A stretch of DNA of 64,000 bases from Colwellia sp. PAMC 21821 (GTDB lineage: Bacteria; Pseudomonadota; Gammaproteobacteria; Enterobacterales; Alteromonadaceae). Each line of letters opens with the position of its first letter. Position 1 is the first letter of the stretch. The notes beneath the pieces are model-generated. The model ran no database searches. It worked only from the letters and a program-made list of their open reading frames with translations, and was not told the DNA's origin. This document shows positions 1 through 9,053 of this stretch, piece after piece. The position numbers and the translations under genes were made by a program. The stretch covers positions 2,418,001 through 2,482,000 of the forward strand of contig NZ_CP014943.1 in the NCBI RefSeq assembly GCF_002077175.1. The letters run 5' to 3'.

Positions 1-332
1 TGATCAAAGGTAACGGAAGAGGCGGTGATTTCAACGGTGATTTGTCGCTGATCAAAAAATTCAATTGTAACATCACTATCGCTAAACTCTTGACCTGTGG
101 TGAGTAACTGCTGCAAGCGAGCGTTGTTGATTGGGGTGTTGTAAAATACTTGTTCGATGGGCAGTCGGTATAGTTTACTCAAACTTTTCACCAGTAAGGC
201 TTCTGCAGCGGGGTTTACATAGCAAATGTTAAGTTCATGATCTAATACCACAACGGCCGTTACCATTTGGTTAGGTAAAGATTGTTGGTAGTGTTTTTTT
301 ATTTTTTTTAAATTTACAACGTTACTAGACAT
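1..332 (-). CDS. glnL: Nitrogen regulation sensor kinase NtrB (GlnL), N-terminal part, cut by window edge
   Basis: The reading frame opens at ATG 332 and runs off the left edge, so only about 110 residues are visible. They read as a PAS-type sensory domain with segments such as VTAVVVLDHELNICYVNPAA and a later QVFYNTPINNARLQQLL, which is the usual start of NtrB/GlnL. NtrB is the cytoplasmic histidine kinase/phosphatase that controls the response regulator NtrC in answer to PII. The kinase core lies outside the window. Neighbourhood supports the call: it is transcribed in the same direction as glnA, 1.1 kb downstream of it, as in many gammaproteobacteria. An NtrC-type dyad sits 11-27 bases upstream of the start codon (343-359), suggesting autoregulation. 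The identification rests on the PAS similarity and on the glnA linkage. Confidence 0.82.
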   Translation of the reverse strand, partial: MSSNVVNLKKIKKHYQQSLPNQMVTAVVVLDHELNICYVNPAAEALLVKSLSKLYRLPIEQVFYNTPINNARLQQLLTTGQEFSDSDVTIEFFDQRQITVEITASSVTFD

Positions 333-342
333 TACCTTTCCT

Positions 343-359
343 TGCACTAAAATGGTGCG
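343..359 (-). promoter_or_regulatory. NtrC-type binding site upstream of ntrB
   Basis: The plus strand reads TGCACT-N5-GGTGCG, close to the NtrC dyad TGCACC-N5-GGTGCA. It ends 11 bases before the ntrB start codon, where bound NtrC could repress ntrB transcription, as at glnLp in enterics. A second, everted pair of half-sites (GTGCA ATA TGCAC) lies at 386-398. Confidence 0.6.
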
Positions 360-409
360 TTAAGTAACGAGTGTAAATAAAGATGGTGCAATATGCACTG
401 AATTATGGG

Positions 410-937
410 CTATTTTGCCTTGTTAACCGATATTCTGTGCATATAAAACGTTACTGGGAGAGATGTTGCAATAACCTTGCCTTTATCGTCAATTAAAGAC
501 ATTTTTATTTGGTGCTCACCACGATCAATATTTCTAAGTACAAACATCGAGTGTGTTTGTGGCTTTTTATAGGGCTTGTCGTCCAAATATAACTGTATTT
601 TAAGACCACGTTTGAATATAGGCTTAATTCGACCTGAAACATATGCAGAGCCAGTATTATCCCTAACAGTTGCATTGTTTTCGGGTTGAACTATTTCTAC
701 TTGATAATTGTTATCAATCGCTTTTGGTTTAATATCTAAGATTGAAGTATCAATTGAGGATTTAACCGTGTTTGGTTCTTTGATATCGACTTCTTCAGCA
801 CCAGGCTTAGGGCTATCTGAGAAAACTAGCACACCTTGCTCGTTTCGCCATACATAAACTTTAGCAGAGCCAGCAAACACAGACAAAGCTTGCGTGAGCA
901 ATAGAAAGAAAATGCAAAAACGTGCAATGTTAATCAA
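410..937 (-). CDS. DUF4124 domain-containing secreted or periplasmic protein
   Basis: This 175-residue protein opens with a hydrophobic signal-peptide-like segment (residues 5-22, ending near VFAGSA). A DUF4124 motif follows, KVYVWRNEQGVLVFSDSPKPG at about residues 26-46, in which a short strand pair resembles a WW-like fold. The C-terminal half has a beta-rich segment (about 85-165) with PENNATVRDNTG and LYLDDKPY, of the kind seen in DUF4124 proteins next to glnA in Alteromonadales. Function is unknown; an envelope role is inferred only from the leader. The start used is TTG at 937 (complement) with an AGGA about 9 bases upstream. No ATG gives an intact leader. It lies between ntrB and glnA on the same strand but is separated from glnA by a strong terminator. 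Confidence 0.8.
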   Translation of the reverse strand: MINIARFCIFFLLLTQALSVFAGSAKVYVWRNEQGVLVFSDSPKPGAEEVDIKEPNTVKSSIDTSILDIKPKAIDNNYQVEIVQPENNATVRDNTGSAYVSGRIKPIFKRGLKIQLYLDDKPYKKPQTHSMFVLRNIDRGEHQIKMSLIDDKGKVIATSLPVTFYMHRISVNKAK

Positions 938-1010
938 AAGTAATAATCCTGTTCCGTAGGTTTAGTGTTAATTACGTATAATCTATCCAAATTATTACAA
1001 ATGTACCACA

Positions 1011-1040
1011 AAAAAAGCTCACCGAGGTGAGCTTTTTTTA
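1011..1040 (-). terminator. Rho-independent terminator of glnA
   Basis: An 8-bp perfect stem (AGCTCACC / GGTGAGCT, 1016-1033) is flanked by A-tract and T-tract. It can work in both directions, but it sits directly after the glnA stop codon on the minus strand. Confidence 0.9.
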
Positions 1041-1059
1041 TTTCTGCTATTTGAAATAT

Positions 1060-2466
1060 CTACACGCTGTAGTACATATCAAACTCAACAGGATGAGTCG
1101 TTTGATTTAACAGCTCAACTTCTTTACGCTTAATACCAATGTAAGCATCGATCATGTCTTTATCCATAACGCCACCTTCCGTTAAGAAGTCCATGTCATT
1201 TTCTAAAGAATCTAATGCGTCAGTTAATGAAATAGCAACTTGTGGAATAGCTGCTGCTTCTTCTGCTGGTAAGTCATAAAGATCTTTGTCCATGGCATCG
1301 CCAGGATGGATTTTGTTTTTAATACCGTCAAGGCCAGCCATCAACATTGCTGAGAAACCTAAGTAAGGGTTCATCGTTGGATCAGGGAAACGTACTTCAA
1401 TTCGCATTGCTTTAGGCGATGGAACAATTGGAATACGAATTGACGCTGAACGGTTACGAGCTGAGTAAGCAAGCATCACTGGTGCTTCAAAATGTGGTAC
1501 TAAACGCTTGTATGAGTTAGTAGAAGCATTGGTAAAGGCATTTAATGCTTTAGCATGTTTGATGATACCACCAACATAGTAAAGTGCCATTTCAGATAAT
1601 CCGCCGTACTTATCACCCGCGAATAAGTTTACACCGTCTTTAGCTAATGACTGATGAACGTGCATACCTGAACCGTTATCACCTACTAATGGCTTAGGCA
1701 TAAATGTTGCTGTTTTACCGTAAGCGTGAGCTACGTTATGAACAACATATTTGTATATTTGTACTTCATCTGCTTTTAAAACCATGGTATTAAAGCGACA
1801 AGCGATTTCGTTTTGACCGGCTGTTGCTACTTCATGGTGATGTGCTTCAACAACTAAGCCCATTTCTTCCATAACTAAACACATAGCTGAACGTAGATCT
1901 TGAGAAGAATCTACCGGTGACGTAGGGAAGTAACCACCTTTAACGCCAGGACGATGTCCCATATTGCCTTCTTCGTATTCAGTACCAGAATTCCAAGCCG
2001 CTTCTTTATCATCTATTTTATAGAATGAACCACTCATGTCAGTATGGAAACGAACATCGTCAAAAACGAAAAACTCTGGCTCTGGACCGATTAAAACTGT
2101 ATCTGCAATGCCAGTGCTACGCATATAATCTTCAGCGCGTTTAGCTACTGAACGAGGATCGCGGCTATAGCCTTGCATCGTTGTAGGTTCAAGAATGTCA
2201 CAACGAACATTTAATGTTACTGCTTCAGTAAAAGGGTCAAGTACTGCAGATTCAGCTATAGGCATCATCACCATGTCTGATTCGTTAATACCTTTCCAAC
2301 CTTCAATAGAAGAACCATCAAACATTTTACCGTCTTCAAAAAAATCTTCCGTAACTTGATGATGAGGAATTGAAATGTGTTGCTCTTTACCTTTTGAATC
2401 AGTAAAGCGTAAGTCAACAAATTTGACGTCATGTTCTTTAATTAAATCTAAAACTGCGTTTGACAT
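1060..2466 (-). CDS. glnA: Glutamine synthetase type I
   Basis: This is a 468-residue glutamine synthetase, the length typical of the bacterial GS-I beta dodecamer. It makes glutamine from glutamate, ammonia and ATP in the cytoplasm. Visible family marks are [10 protein letters not shown] near residue 48, the metal-binding [10 protein letters not shown] near 127, the ATP-site [11 protein letters not shown] near 264, and NRSASIRIP near 338. The adenylylation loop KDLYDLP near residue 395 holds the tyrosine modified by GlnE, so activity is probably also controlled post-translationally. GGAGA stands 8 bases before the ATG. Upstream lie a sigma54 promoter and two NtrC-type sites, so transcription is very likely nitrogen regulated. 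A strong terminator follows the stop. Confidence 0.98.
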   Translation of the reverse strand: MSNAVLDLIKEHDVKFVDLRFTDSKGKEQHISIPHHQVTEDFFEDGKMFDGSSIEGWKGINESDMVMMPIAESAVLDPFTEAVTLNVRCDILEPTTMQGYSRDPRSVAKRAEDYMRSTGIADTVLIGPEPEFFVFDDVRFHTDMSGSFYKIDDKEAAWNSGTEYEEGNMGHRPGVKGGYFPTSPVDSSQDLRSAMCLVMEEMGLVVEAHHHEVATAGQNEIACRFNTMVLKADEVQIYKYVVHNVAHAYGKTATFMPKPLVGDNGSGMHVHQSLAKDGVNLFAGDKYGGLSEMALYYVGGIIKHAKALNAFTNASTNSYKRLVPHFEAPVMLAYSARNRSASIRIPIVPSPKAMRIEVRFPDPTMNPYLGFSAMLMAGLDGIKNKIHPGDAMDKDLYDLPAEEAAAIPQVAISLTDALDSLENDMDFLTEGGVMDKDMIDAYIGIKRKEVELLNQTTHPVEFDMYYSV

Positions 2467-2532
2467 TGAAAGTCTCCAGTGTAGTTAGTGCTTAAATGTT
2501 GAAAAACTTAATTCTTTATTGTCTGTGCTTAA

Positions 2533-2547
2533 GCGAATACTGTGCCA
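2533..2547 (-). promoter_or_regulatory. Sigma54 (-24/-12) promoter of glnA
   Basis: The minus strand reads TGGCAC-AGTAT-TCGC, with GG and GC exactly 10 bases apart as sigma54 requires (consensus TGGCAC-N5-TTGC). Transcription would start near 2521, giving a leader of about 55 nt before glnA. The NtrC-type sites lie at about -86 and -108, like the enteric glnAp2 arrangement. Confidence 0.85.
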
Positions 2548-2598
2548 AAGCTAAAGTCATTGAAATATATAACTTTAATATTATTTATTAATTTAGCT

Positions 2599-2615
2599 TG
2601 CACCACAACCGTGCG
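2599..2615. promoter_or_regulatory. NtrC-type site 1 of glnA
   Basis: TGCACC-N5-CGTGCG matches 10 of 12 defined positions of the NtrC dyad. The centre is about 86 bases upstream of the inferred sigma54 start and 22 bases (two helical turns) from site 2. Confidence 0.7.
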
Positions 2616-2620
2616 TCTGT

Positions 2621-2637
2621 TGCTGCATTGTGGTGCG
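2621..2637. promoter_or_regulatory. NtrC-type site 2 of glnA
   Basis: TGCTGC-N5-GGTGCG is a dyad with a strong right half. With site 1 it forms a tandem pair on the same face of the helix, as expected for cooperative NtrC binding at an enhancer. Confidence 0.65.
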
Positions 2638-2730
2638 TATGCTCTAATTTAATCATTGGCAGTATAACAACAGAATAATATTTTGTTATTATATTTTTCT
2701 ATCATGGTGTCTTTGCTGAGACTTCTGCTG

Positions 2731-2736
2731 TATAAT
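2731..2736 (+). promoter_or_regulatory. Probable -10 element for typA
   Basis: A perfect TATAAT followed by ACGCGCC lies 75 bases before the typA start. No convincing -35 was found at 16-18 bases spacing, so this is only a candidate. Confidence 0.45.
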
Positions 2737-2811
2737 ACGCGCCCAATTGTAGCCCTATTTCGTTAAATTGCTTGAAGTAGCAAAAAACGATAGTAACAGC
2801 GAGTAACGCCT

Positions 2812-4629
2812 GTGTTAGATAAATTAAGAAATGTGGCAATTATTGCTCACGTTGACCACGGAAAAACCACTTTAGTTGATAAATTACTTGAGCAATCAGG
2901 TACGCTAGACGCCCGTGGCGGTCTAGAAGAACGTACGATGGACTCAAATGATATCGAAAAAGAACGTGGTATCACAATCTTAGCTAAAAACACGGCTATT
3001 AACTGGAACGGCTACCGTGTAAACATTGTAGATACTCCTGGCCATGCTGATTTCGGTGGTGAAGTTGAGCGTGTAATGTCAATGGTAGATTCAGTGTTAC
3101 TTATTGTTGATGCGCAAGAAGGCCCTATGCCACAGACGCGTTTCGTTACGAAAAAAGCGTTTGCTCAAGGTTTAAAGCCAATAGTTGTTATTAACAAAGT
3201 TGATAAGCCTGGCTCTCGCCCTGATTGGGTAATGGACCAAGTTTTTGAATTATTTGATAACCTTGGTGCTACTGATGAACAACTTGATTTTAAAGTTGTT
3301 TACGCTTCAGCAATCAATGGTTGGGCTACGCTTGAAGAAGGCGAAACTGGTACAGATATGACACCACTTTTCGATACTATTCTTAAAGAAGTGCCTGCAC
3401 CAACAGCGGATCCAGACGGTCCATTCCAAATGCAAATTTCTCAACTTGATTACAGCTCTTACTTAGGTGTAATCGGTGTTGGCCGTATTACGCGCGGTAG
3501 TGTTAAACCAAACCAACAAGTGACTATCAAATTAGCAAACGGCGGCGTACACAATGCCAAAGTTGGTAAAGTATTTGGTTACTTAGGTTTAGAACGTCAT
3601 GATATCGAAGAAGGCTTTGCCGGTGACATTATCGCCATTACTGGTTTAGGTGAATTGAAAATATCAGATACTGTTTGTTGTCCTACAGAAGTTGAAGGCC
3701 TACCTGCATTATCAGTTGATGAACCAACAATCAACATGACTTTCCAAGTAAACACTTCACCATTTTGTGGTAAAGAAGGTAAGTATGTTACTTCACGTAA
3801 TATTAAAGACCGCTTAGAAAAAGAATTAATTCATAACGTTGCTTTACGTGTTGAACAATTAGAAGATGCTGATAAATTTAAAGTATCGGGCCGTGGTGAA
3901 CTTCATTTAGGTATTTTAATTGAAAACATGCGTCGTGAAGGTTTTGAATTAGCGGTATCTCGTCCAGAAGTTATTATTCGTGAAATTGATGGTGAACTAC
4001 AAGAACCATACGAAACAGTAACCATTGATGTTGAAGAACAGCATCAAGGACCTATTATGGAAAAAATGGGTGTTCGTAAAGCTGAACTAACTGATATGGC
4101 ACCTGACGGTACTGGTCGTATTCGTATGGATTTCATCATGCCAAGTCGTGGTTTGATTGGTTTCCAAACTGAATTCATGACATTAACATCAGGTTCAGGC
4201 TTAATTTATCATACATTTTTTGAATACGGACCTCACAAAGGTGGCGAAATTGGCCAACGTAAAAATGGTGTAATGGTTGCTAACGCAACAGGTAAAGCAT
4301 TAACTAACGCTATCTTTAACTTACAATCACGTGGTCGTATGTTGATTGGACACGGTATTGATATTTATGAAGGTCAAGTTATTGGTATTCATAGTCGCGA
4401 TAACGATTTAACCGTAAATGCCCTTAAAGGTAAGCAGCTAACAAACGTTCGTTCATCAGGTACTGATGAAGCACAAACGTTAACGCCACCTATCATAATG
4501 TCACTTGAACAAGCATTAGAGTTTATCGATAACGATGAGCTAGTTGAAGTAACACCTGAAAGCATTCGTATACGTAAAAAATTCTTGAAAGAGAATGATC
4601 GTAAGCGTGAAGGTCGTTCACCTAAATAA
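2812..4629 (+). CDS. typA: Ribosome-associated GTPase TypA/BipA
   Basis: TypA is a translational GTPase of the EF-G/LepA class that binds the ribosome and helps 50S assembly and growth under cold or stress. At 605 residues it has the normal family length. The G domain is clear: G1 [15 protein letters not shown] (residues 12-26), a G2 region ending [10 protein letters not shown] (52-61), G3 [15 protein letters not shown] (74-88), G4 NKVDKPG (127-133). EF-G-like domains and the BipA-specific C-terminus follow ([14 protein letters not shown], then [11 protein letters not shown]). The start is GTG; no ATG fits the conserved [17 protein letters not shown] beginning. It is divergent from glnA, the same arrangement as in E. 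coli, and has its own terminator. Confidence 0.97.
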   Translation: MLDKLRNVAIIAHVDHGKTTLVDKLLEQSGTLDARGGLEERTMDSNDIEKERGITILAKNTAINWNGYRVNIVDTPGHADFGGEVERVMSMVDSVLLIVDAQEGPMPQTRFVTKKAFAQGLKPIVVINKVDKPGSRPDWVMDQVFELFDNLGATDEQLDFKVVYASAINGWATLEEGETGTDMTPLFDTILKEVPAPTADPDGPFQMQISQLDYSSYLGVIGVGRITRGSVKPNQQVTIKLANGGVHNAKVGKVFGYLGLERHDIEEGFAGDIIAITGLGELKISDTVCCPTEVEGLPALSVDEPTINMTFQVNTSPFCGKEGKYVTSRNIKDRLEKELIHNVALRVEQLEDADKFKVSGRGELHLGILIENMRREGFELAVSRPEVIIREIDGELQEPYETVTIDVEEQHQGPIMEKMGVRKAELTDMAPDGTGRIRMDFIMPSRGLIGFQTEFMTLTSGSGLIYHTFFEYGPHKGGEIGQRKNGVMVANATGKALTNAIFNLQSRGRMLIGHGIDIYEGQVIGIHSRDNDLTVNALKGKQLTNVRSSGTDEAQTLTPPIIMSLEQALEFIDNDELVEVTPESIRIRKKFLKENDRKREGRSPK

Positions 4630-4652
4630 CTTAATAAGTTAATTGCGAAAAC

Positions 4653-4686
4653 AAGCCACCTGAAGAAATTTTGGTGGCTTTTTTGT
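4653..4686 (+). terminator. Rho-independent terminator of typA
   Basis: AAGCCACC (4653-4660) pairs with GGTGGCTT (4673-4680), followed by a run of T. It lies 24 bases after the typA stop codon. Confidence 0.9.
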
Positions 4687-5258
4687 GTCGACTAAACCAG
4701 AAAAAAGGTCATTGAAGACGCCGTTTGTGTAAGACATATCTCAAATATCTATTAGTAATGTGCTTAATAATTATTAATGTATTCAATAAAATCATTTAAA
4801 TTCAATTGACTACTGCTTATTTTTTGTTAAATTATCTGTTTTTAAAAAATTTATTATTTAATCGTCCCCTCCTACCTTTTAGAAAGTTTATTAACTGCTA
4901 TATTTAGGCTATGTAATATCAAGTTATTTAATTATTTCTAGATTTCATACTAATTTCATTAATTAAGTGATCACTTTTATACGTAGGAAAAATGGCCCAA
5001 TACAAGGTGTTTATTTTAATCACAGGTTGTTCAGGACAATATGCGCCTGCATTGTCTAATAAGCTGCATTATCCATGCAGCGATAATGATTAAATAAATA
5101 ACGCAGTAGTCGGTGGTTTTAACCCGTATAAATGCTCAGATAATAAATGAGTGGGTATTACACCTTGTATTTATCCATTTAACTTCATGAAAAATGAAGA
5201 GCTCTGAATGAGTCAATTGGTAAAAGGTTAATCGTATGTACCTTAGGAGGCAATAATC
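4687..5258. other. AT-rich noncoding stretch before two small genes
   Basis: No credible reading frame is seen. It holds a short hairpin, GCTGCAT-tatcc-ATGCAGC (5063-5081). A second possible hairpin, AAGGT/ACCTT (5224-5244), ends directly before the AGGAGG ribosome site of the small gene at 5259. A long structured leader or a small RNA is possible but unproven. Confidence 0.4.
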
Positions 5259-5441
5259 ATGGAAGCAAATAAACTAGCAAGGCTAAACTGCCTATTTGAG
5301 AAAGCTGTTACCAATAATACAAAATTATTAGAAAAGCACGAACTAGATGAACTATACAATGAATTTATCAATGACGGGCGAGAGCCCATAAAAAGTACTA
5401 TAGTCGCGTTTCCTAAAGGAGTAAGGCGCTCAGCTAGCTAA
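5259..5441 (+). CDS. Small hypothetical protein, first of a tandem pair
   Basis: This 60-residue soluble protein is not recognised as a named family. It has no signal peptide or membrane segment. The first 40 residues look helical and charged (LARLNCLFEKAV, then LLEKHELDELYNEFINDG), and the tail is basic (PKGVRRSAS). Translation is well supported by TTAGGAGG, 7 bases from the ATG. The pattern L-x-x-L-x-x-LFE-x-A-x-x-N recurs in the next small protein, so the two may be diverged tandem copies that act together. A small adaptor or regulator is conceivable, but nothing in the sequence fixes a function. Confidence 0.6.
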   Translation: MEANKLARLNCLFEKAVTNNTKLLEKHELDELYNEFINDGREPIKSTIVAFPKGVRRSAS

Positions 5442-5479
5442 AATAATATTCATAATTAAAGAAAAAGGATAATTTCTTC

Positions 5480-5644
5480 ATGTCACCAGAACAACTGAAA
5501 ACGTTACAAAAATTAAGTAAGCTATTTGAAGAAGGCGCTGCTAACCCTAGCCATATTAAGCAGTTATCGTGCTTATTAGCTGAAATCAATCAATTATCGA
5601 ACTGGCCAGAAGAAAACTTAGAGCAGATTTATTTCTCACGTTAA
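5480..5644 (+). CDS. Small hypothetical protein, second of a tandem pair
   Basis: This 54-residue protein (MSPEQLKTLQKLSKLFEEGA at the start, ending EQIYFSR) follows the preceding small gene by 38 bases and has AAAGGAT 10 bases before its ATG. It is acidic and predicted helical, without leader or membrane segment. Its start shares spacing and residues with the upstream protein (K-L-x-x-L-F-E-x-[AG]-x-x-N), which suggests homology or a shared partner. A stem-loop 20 bases after the stop closes the probable two-gene unit. Function unknown. Confidence 0.6.
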   Translation: MSPEQLKTLQKLSKLFEEGAANPSHIKQLSCLLAEINQLSNWPEENLEQIYFSR

Positions 5645-5664
5645 AATATTTTTTATATCTAATA

Positions 5665-5695
5665 AAACCTAGCGACTCTTTGATTTGCTAGGTTT
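5665..5695 (+). terminator. Stem-loop after the small gene pair, possible terminator
   Basis: AAACCTAGC (5665-5673) pairs perfectly with GCTAGGTTT (5687-5695) around a 13-nt loop. The following T content is modest. Confidence 0.55.
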
Positions 5696-5861
5696 ATTAC
5701 TGCGTTGTTTATACCCTGTCACCCATTAAAACACACAGAATAACGTGCGATATATCAGTTATTATCTTAGATATAAGTAACTGAAAGATAAAATTATTGA
5801 GATTATGACTACCGTTATTTTATACATTGCCTTAATATAAATATAATGGCTCTAACTAGTA

Positions 5862-6746
5862 ATGTATATGCACCCAAAATTAGAAGAATTAAAACACCAT
5901 CGATATGCCGGACCTGCGCTTGGCTTTTTATTATTGTTTATTGAAAACTTTAAAACTGAACGCATTCATGTCACGGCTGGCTATTTATCTTATGTTACCT
6001 TGATGTCATTGGTGCCATTAATTGTAGTGATGTTGTCTATGATGACCGCTTTTCCAATTTTCTCCGAAATACGTCAATTAATTGAAAATTTTGTCTATTT
6101 GAATTTCGTGCCAGCCTCTGGTGATGTAGTACAAGAGCATATCACTGGCTTTGTTAGTAACGCCTCTAAAATGTCAGCAGTTGCAATAAGTGCATTATTT
6201 GTGCTTGCCATGATGCTAATTTCCGCAATTGATAAATGTTTAAATAAATTATGGCGCGTAAATGAAAAGCGTAGAATGATTACATCTTTTTCAATGTATT
6301 GGATGGTGTTAACTCTAGGCCCAGTATTGGTCGGCAGTAGTTTGGTGATTAGCTCCTATATTATTTCGTTAGTATCGATAGGGGACTATGATTTATTAGG
6401 CATCACCAATATATTTGTCCGAGCGCTACCTTTAGTTGCTTCTACAACGGCTTTTTTCATCTTATATATGGTCGTACCAAATAAAGTGATTCCGGCAAAA
6501 TTTGCTATTGCTGGAGCTATTTTAGCAGCCGTTTTATTTGAAATAGCTAAAAAAGCGTTTGCTATTTATGTAACACAATTACCTTCTTACCAAGCCATCT
6601 ACGGCGCGCTATCCAGTATTCCTATTCTGTTTTTATGGGTGTATTTGAGCTGGTTAGTGGTGCTTGTTGGTGCATTGTTTACCGTATCATTAGAAGATTT
6701 CGATAACGAAAAAAAAGCTGAGCAATCTAAGCAAGATGCGGATTAA
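5862..6746 (+). CDS. YihY/BrkB family inner membrane protein
   Basis: This 294-residue protein has about six membrane helices (near residues 35-60, 85-110, 140-165, 178-200, 208-232, 245-270), the YihY/UPF0761 layout. Typical segments are [30 protein letters not shown] and [27 protein letters not shown]. coli YihY was once mistaken for RNase BN; the transport or envelope role of the family remains unclear. The acidic C-terminal tail ([17 protein letters not shown]) would be cytosolic. ATG at 5862 or 5868 could be the start; neither has a good Shine-Dalgarno. A TATAAT-like hexamer lies only about 15 bases upstream. Confidence 0.88.
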   Translation: MYMHPKLEELKHHRYAGPALGFLLLFIENFKTERIHVTAGYLSYVTLMSLVPLIVVMLSMMTAFPIFSEIRQLIENFVYLNFVPASGDVVQEHITGFVSNASKMSAVAISALFVLAMMLISAIDKCLNKLWRVNEKRRMITSFSMYWMVLTLGPVLVGSSLVISSYIISLVSIGDYDLLGITNIFVRALPLVASTTAFFILYMVVPNKVIPAKFAIAGAILAAVLFEIAKKAFAIYVTQLPSYQAIYGALSSIPILFLWVYLSWLVVLVGALFTVSLEDFDNEKKAEQSKQDAD

Positions 6747-6801
6747 AAAATAATTATTTCAATCGTATTAAACCGAATAGATTTTATATAAGGAACAGTA
6801 T

Positions 6802-7772
6802 ATGTCTAGAATGCTTTATCCAAATATTGCGGTTTATCAGCAAGAATGGCTTGACGTCGGTGATGGCCATCAACTTTATCTTGAACAGTCAGGTAACCCA
6901 AACGGTATCGCCGTTGTATATCTTCATGGCGGCCCTGGTAGTGGTTCATGCAAAGATCATCGACGATATTTTGATCCCGAAAAATATCGGATAATTTTAT
7001 TTGACCAACGCGGTTGTGGGCGCTCTAAACCATCGCCTAGTATAAGGGAGAATACCTCAGCTCATTTAGTTGCTGACCTTGAAGTCATTCGCAAGCATTT
7101 AAGTATCTCGCGTTGGTTAGTGTCTGGTGGATCATGGGGTCTACTTTAGCGTTGCTTTATGGCATTGAATACCCAGAAACTGTACTAGGTTTTATTTTAA
7201 GAGGTATTTTTCTCGGCACACCGGCTGAATATCATTGGTTGTATGGACAGGATGGAGTGGCAGGTTTTTTTCCTGAATACTATCGTGAATTTACAGCGCA
7301 ACTTGATGAATCTAAAACCCATGATGTTCTGCAAGGCTATTATGATGTACTTACGGGTACTAATGAAATAGCCGCTACGGCAGCCAATAAAGCTTGGTGT
7401 TTATGGGAGTTAAGACTGTCATCAATAGAACACCACTCTATTGATATTCAACATATTGAAGATCCGCATCAAGCGTTATGTAAGGCGAAAATATCTAGCC
7501 ATTACTTTATTAATAAATGCTTTATTGATGACGGTTTTATTTTAGCCTCCATTGATAAAATTAAAAGCATTCCAGCCATTATTCTACACGGACGCTATGA
7601 CATGGTCTGTCCATTGCGCAGTGCCGATATGTTGGTACAACAATGGCCAAACGCACAATTACAAATCCTCCCTAGGGCAGGGCATAGCGGTTTTGAATCA
7701 CAAACTATTGATGGTTTCTGCCAAGCAACAGATACGATGGCAAACTTTATTGCAGAACAGAGTACAGAGTAA
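6802..7772 (+). pseudogene. pip: Proline iminopeptidase, interrupted by a one-base frameshift
   Basis: Two overlapping frames together give one complete alpha/beta-hydrolase of peptidase family S33, which removes N-terminal proline from peptides. The first frame (6802-7149) holds the oxyanion region LHGGPGSGS and ends inside the nucleophile elbow at GGSWG. The second resumes at STLALLYGIEYPETV and carries the acid residue in HGRYDMVCP and the histidine in RAGHSGFE. The catalytic triad is thus split. The break falls in a GGGG run (7136-7139) right after the TGG codon, and one more G would restore the frame. All other parts look well conserved, so the damage is either recent or a homopolymer sequencing error. 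It abuts dtd (stop TAA immediately followed by its ATG), as in other gammaproteobacteria. Confidence 0.85.
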
Positions 7773-8210
7773 ATGATAGCATTGATGCAAAGAGTGACCG
7801 AAGCAAGTGTTAGCGTCGATAATAACGTTGTTGGTGAAATTGAGCAGGGGTTATTAGTACTATTAGCGATAGAACCAGAAGATACCCAAGCAAAAGCAAA
7901 ACGCTTGGCCGAGCGGGTCGCGGGCTATCGAATATTTTCCGATGAAAACGGAAAAATGAATTTAAATGTTAAGCAAATTGGTGGTGAAATATTGGTGGTT
8001 TCACAGTTCACTTTAGCCGCGAATACCACAAAAGGCATGCGACCTAGCTTTACCAGTGCTGCACCAGCAAAGTTGAGCGATGAACTGTATCAGTATTTTT
8101 GTACACACTTACGCAGCCTTGGCTTTCGTGTACCTACAGGGGTTTTTGGCGCAGACATGCAAGTGCGGTTGTTAAATGATGGTCCGGTAACTATTAATTT
8201 ACAAGGTTAA
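7773..8210 (+). CDS. dtd: D-aminoacyl-tRNA deacylase
   Basis: DTD is a 145-residue homodimeric enzyme that hydrolyses D-amino acids from mischarged tRNA, a proofreading step in the cytoplasm. Both signature motifs are visible: SQFTL (about residues 77-81) and the cross-subunit NDGPVT (about 134-139), plus the opening [16 protein letters not shown]. Length and motif spacing match the family. The ATG starts at the base after the pip stop, so the two are probably co-transcribed and translationally coupled. Confidence 0.97.
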   Translation: MIALMQRVTEASVSVDNNVVGEIEQGLLVLLAIEPEDTQAKAKRLAERVAGYRIFSDENGKMNLNVKQIGGEILVVSQFTLAANTTKGMRPSFTSAAPAKLSDELYQYFCTHLRSLGFRVPTGVFGADMQVRLLNDGPVTINLQG

Positions 8211-8225
8211 TGTGGCTAATGCCGG

Positions 8226-8996
8226 TTAATTAGCACTCATGTGTTGGTTAAAAAATTTCCGCCACCTCAGGTATTGTACTGAAGGGAGGTAGGTAGCTTT
8301 TGAACGTTTTTTTACGTTATCTATCATCCAGTGTTTTGGCAGTAAATGAATAACCACATTGAGATAGCGTGGTATATGAAAATAAATAATATGGTGTGAA
8401 CTTTGTAGTTGCCTTAAAATAGTCAAGCAGAGGTTAATTTCTTGGTCATCAAGGTCAGGTAAGTTAATCGTTAAACACCCATTATCCTGCAAGTTGTCTA
8501 TCAGTGCGGTTAACAGGTCAACTCTGCTTTGAAAGCTTTTAGCGTGATGTTGATAAACATCACAAATGTGCCAGTCAACAGCTAACTCAGTTGCGCATTG
8601 TGTTTGTTGCAGCCAAGCTAAAGCTTCGCTATTCTCAACCACTATAGGATGTTTCATTGGGTTAAAGTAGCGTTGAAAGCAAGCAATAACTGTTTGAGAA
8701 AGTTCAATGCTTATCACGTGAATATCTGGATGTAATGTACTTAAAAACCGACTTAAATTGCCTCCCCCAAGACCAAGCTCTATTACTTTTTTGGGTTTAA
8801 AAAACAATAAAGGTAACAACGCCGCATAGTGATGCGGAAGGGTTAATTTTTCAGGGCAACGTAAATGCATAACACTTTGGATAACATCGTCAAATGCTAA
8901 CCAGCGATAATGTTCATTTTCGCTAATGGTTATTTGGTCTGCCGTGTTACTGAGGTAAACTAGTCGACCTTGGTTAACATGTTGAGTAAGTTTCAC
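8226..8996 (-). CDS. Spermidine synthase-like methyltransferase-fold protein
   Basis: This 256-residue protein has a Rossmann-type nucleotide-binding segment KKVIELGLGGGNLSRFL (about residues 69-85) followed by an acidic strand end, VISIELSQ, as in SpeE-like aminopropyltransferases and class I methyltransferases. Later segments (DWHICDVYQHH, LIDNLQDNGCLTINLPD) fit the same fold. The lid residues of true polyamine synthases are not obvious, so substrate is unknown and this is best called SpeE-like. It is convergent with dtd (15 bases between stops) and divergent from the next gene. Confidence 0.7.
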   Translation of the reverse strand: MKLTQHVNQGRLVYLSNTADQITISENEHYRWLAFDDVIQSVMHLRCPEKLTLPHHYAALLPLLFFKPKKVIELGLGGGNLSRFLSTLHPDIHVISIELSQTVIACFQRYFNPMKHPIVVENSEALAWLQQTQCATELAVDWHICDVYQHHAKSFQSRVDLLTALIDNLQDNGCLTINLPDLDDQEINLCLTILRQLQSSHHIIYFHIPRYLNVVIHLLPKHWMIDNVKKRSKATYLPSVQYLRWRKFFNQHMSAN

Positions 8997-9053
8997 GTGT
9001 TGTTAAATTCCCGAAATAATTATATTTCACTGGTATAAGATTAATTATAGACA

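Noticed and set aside
6802..7772. Programmed frameshift in pip
   Set aside because: No pause structure or typical slippery heptamer is seen, S33 enzymes are not known to use one, and the same context breaks the SPFH gene.
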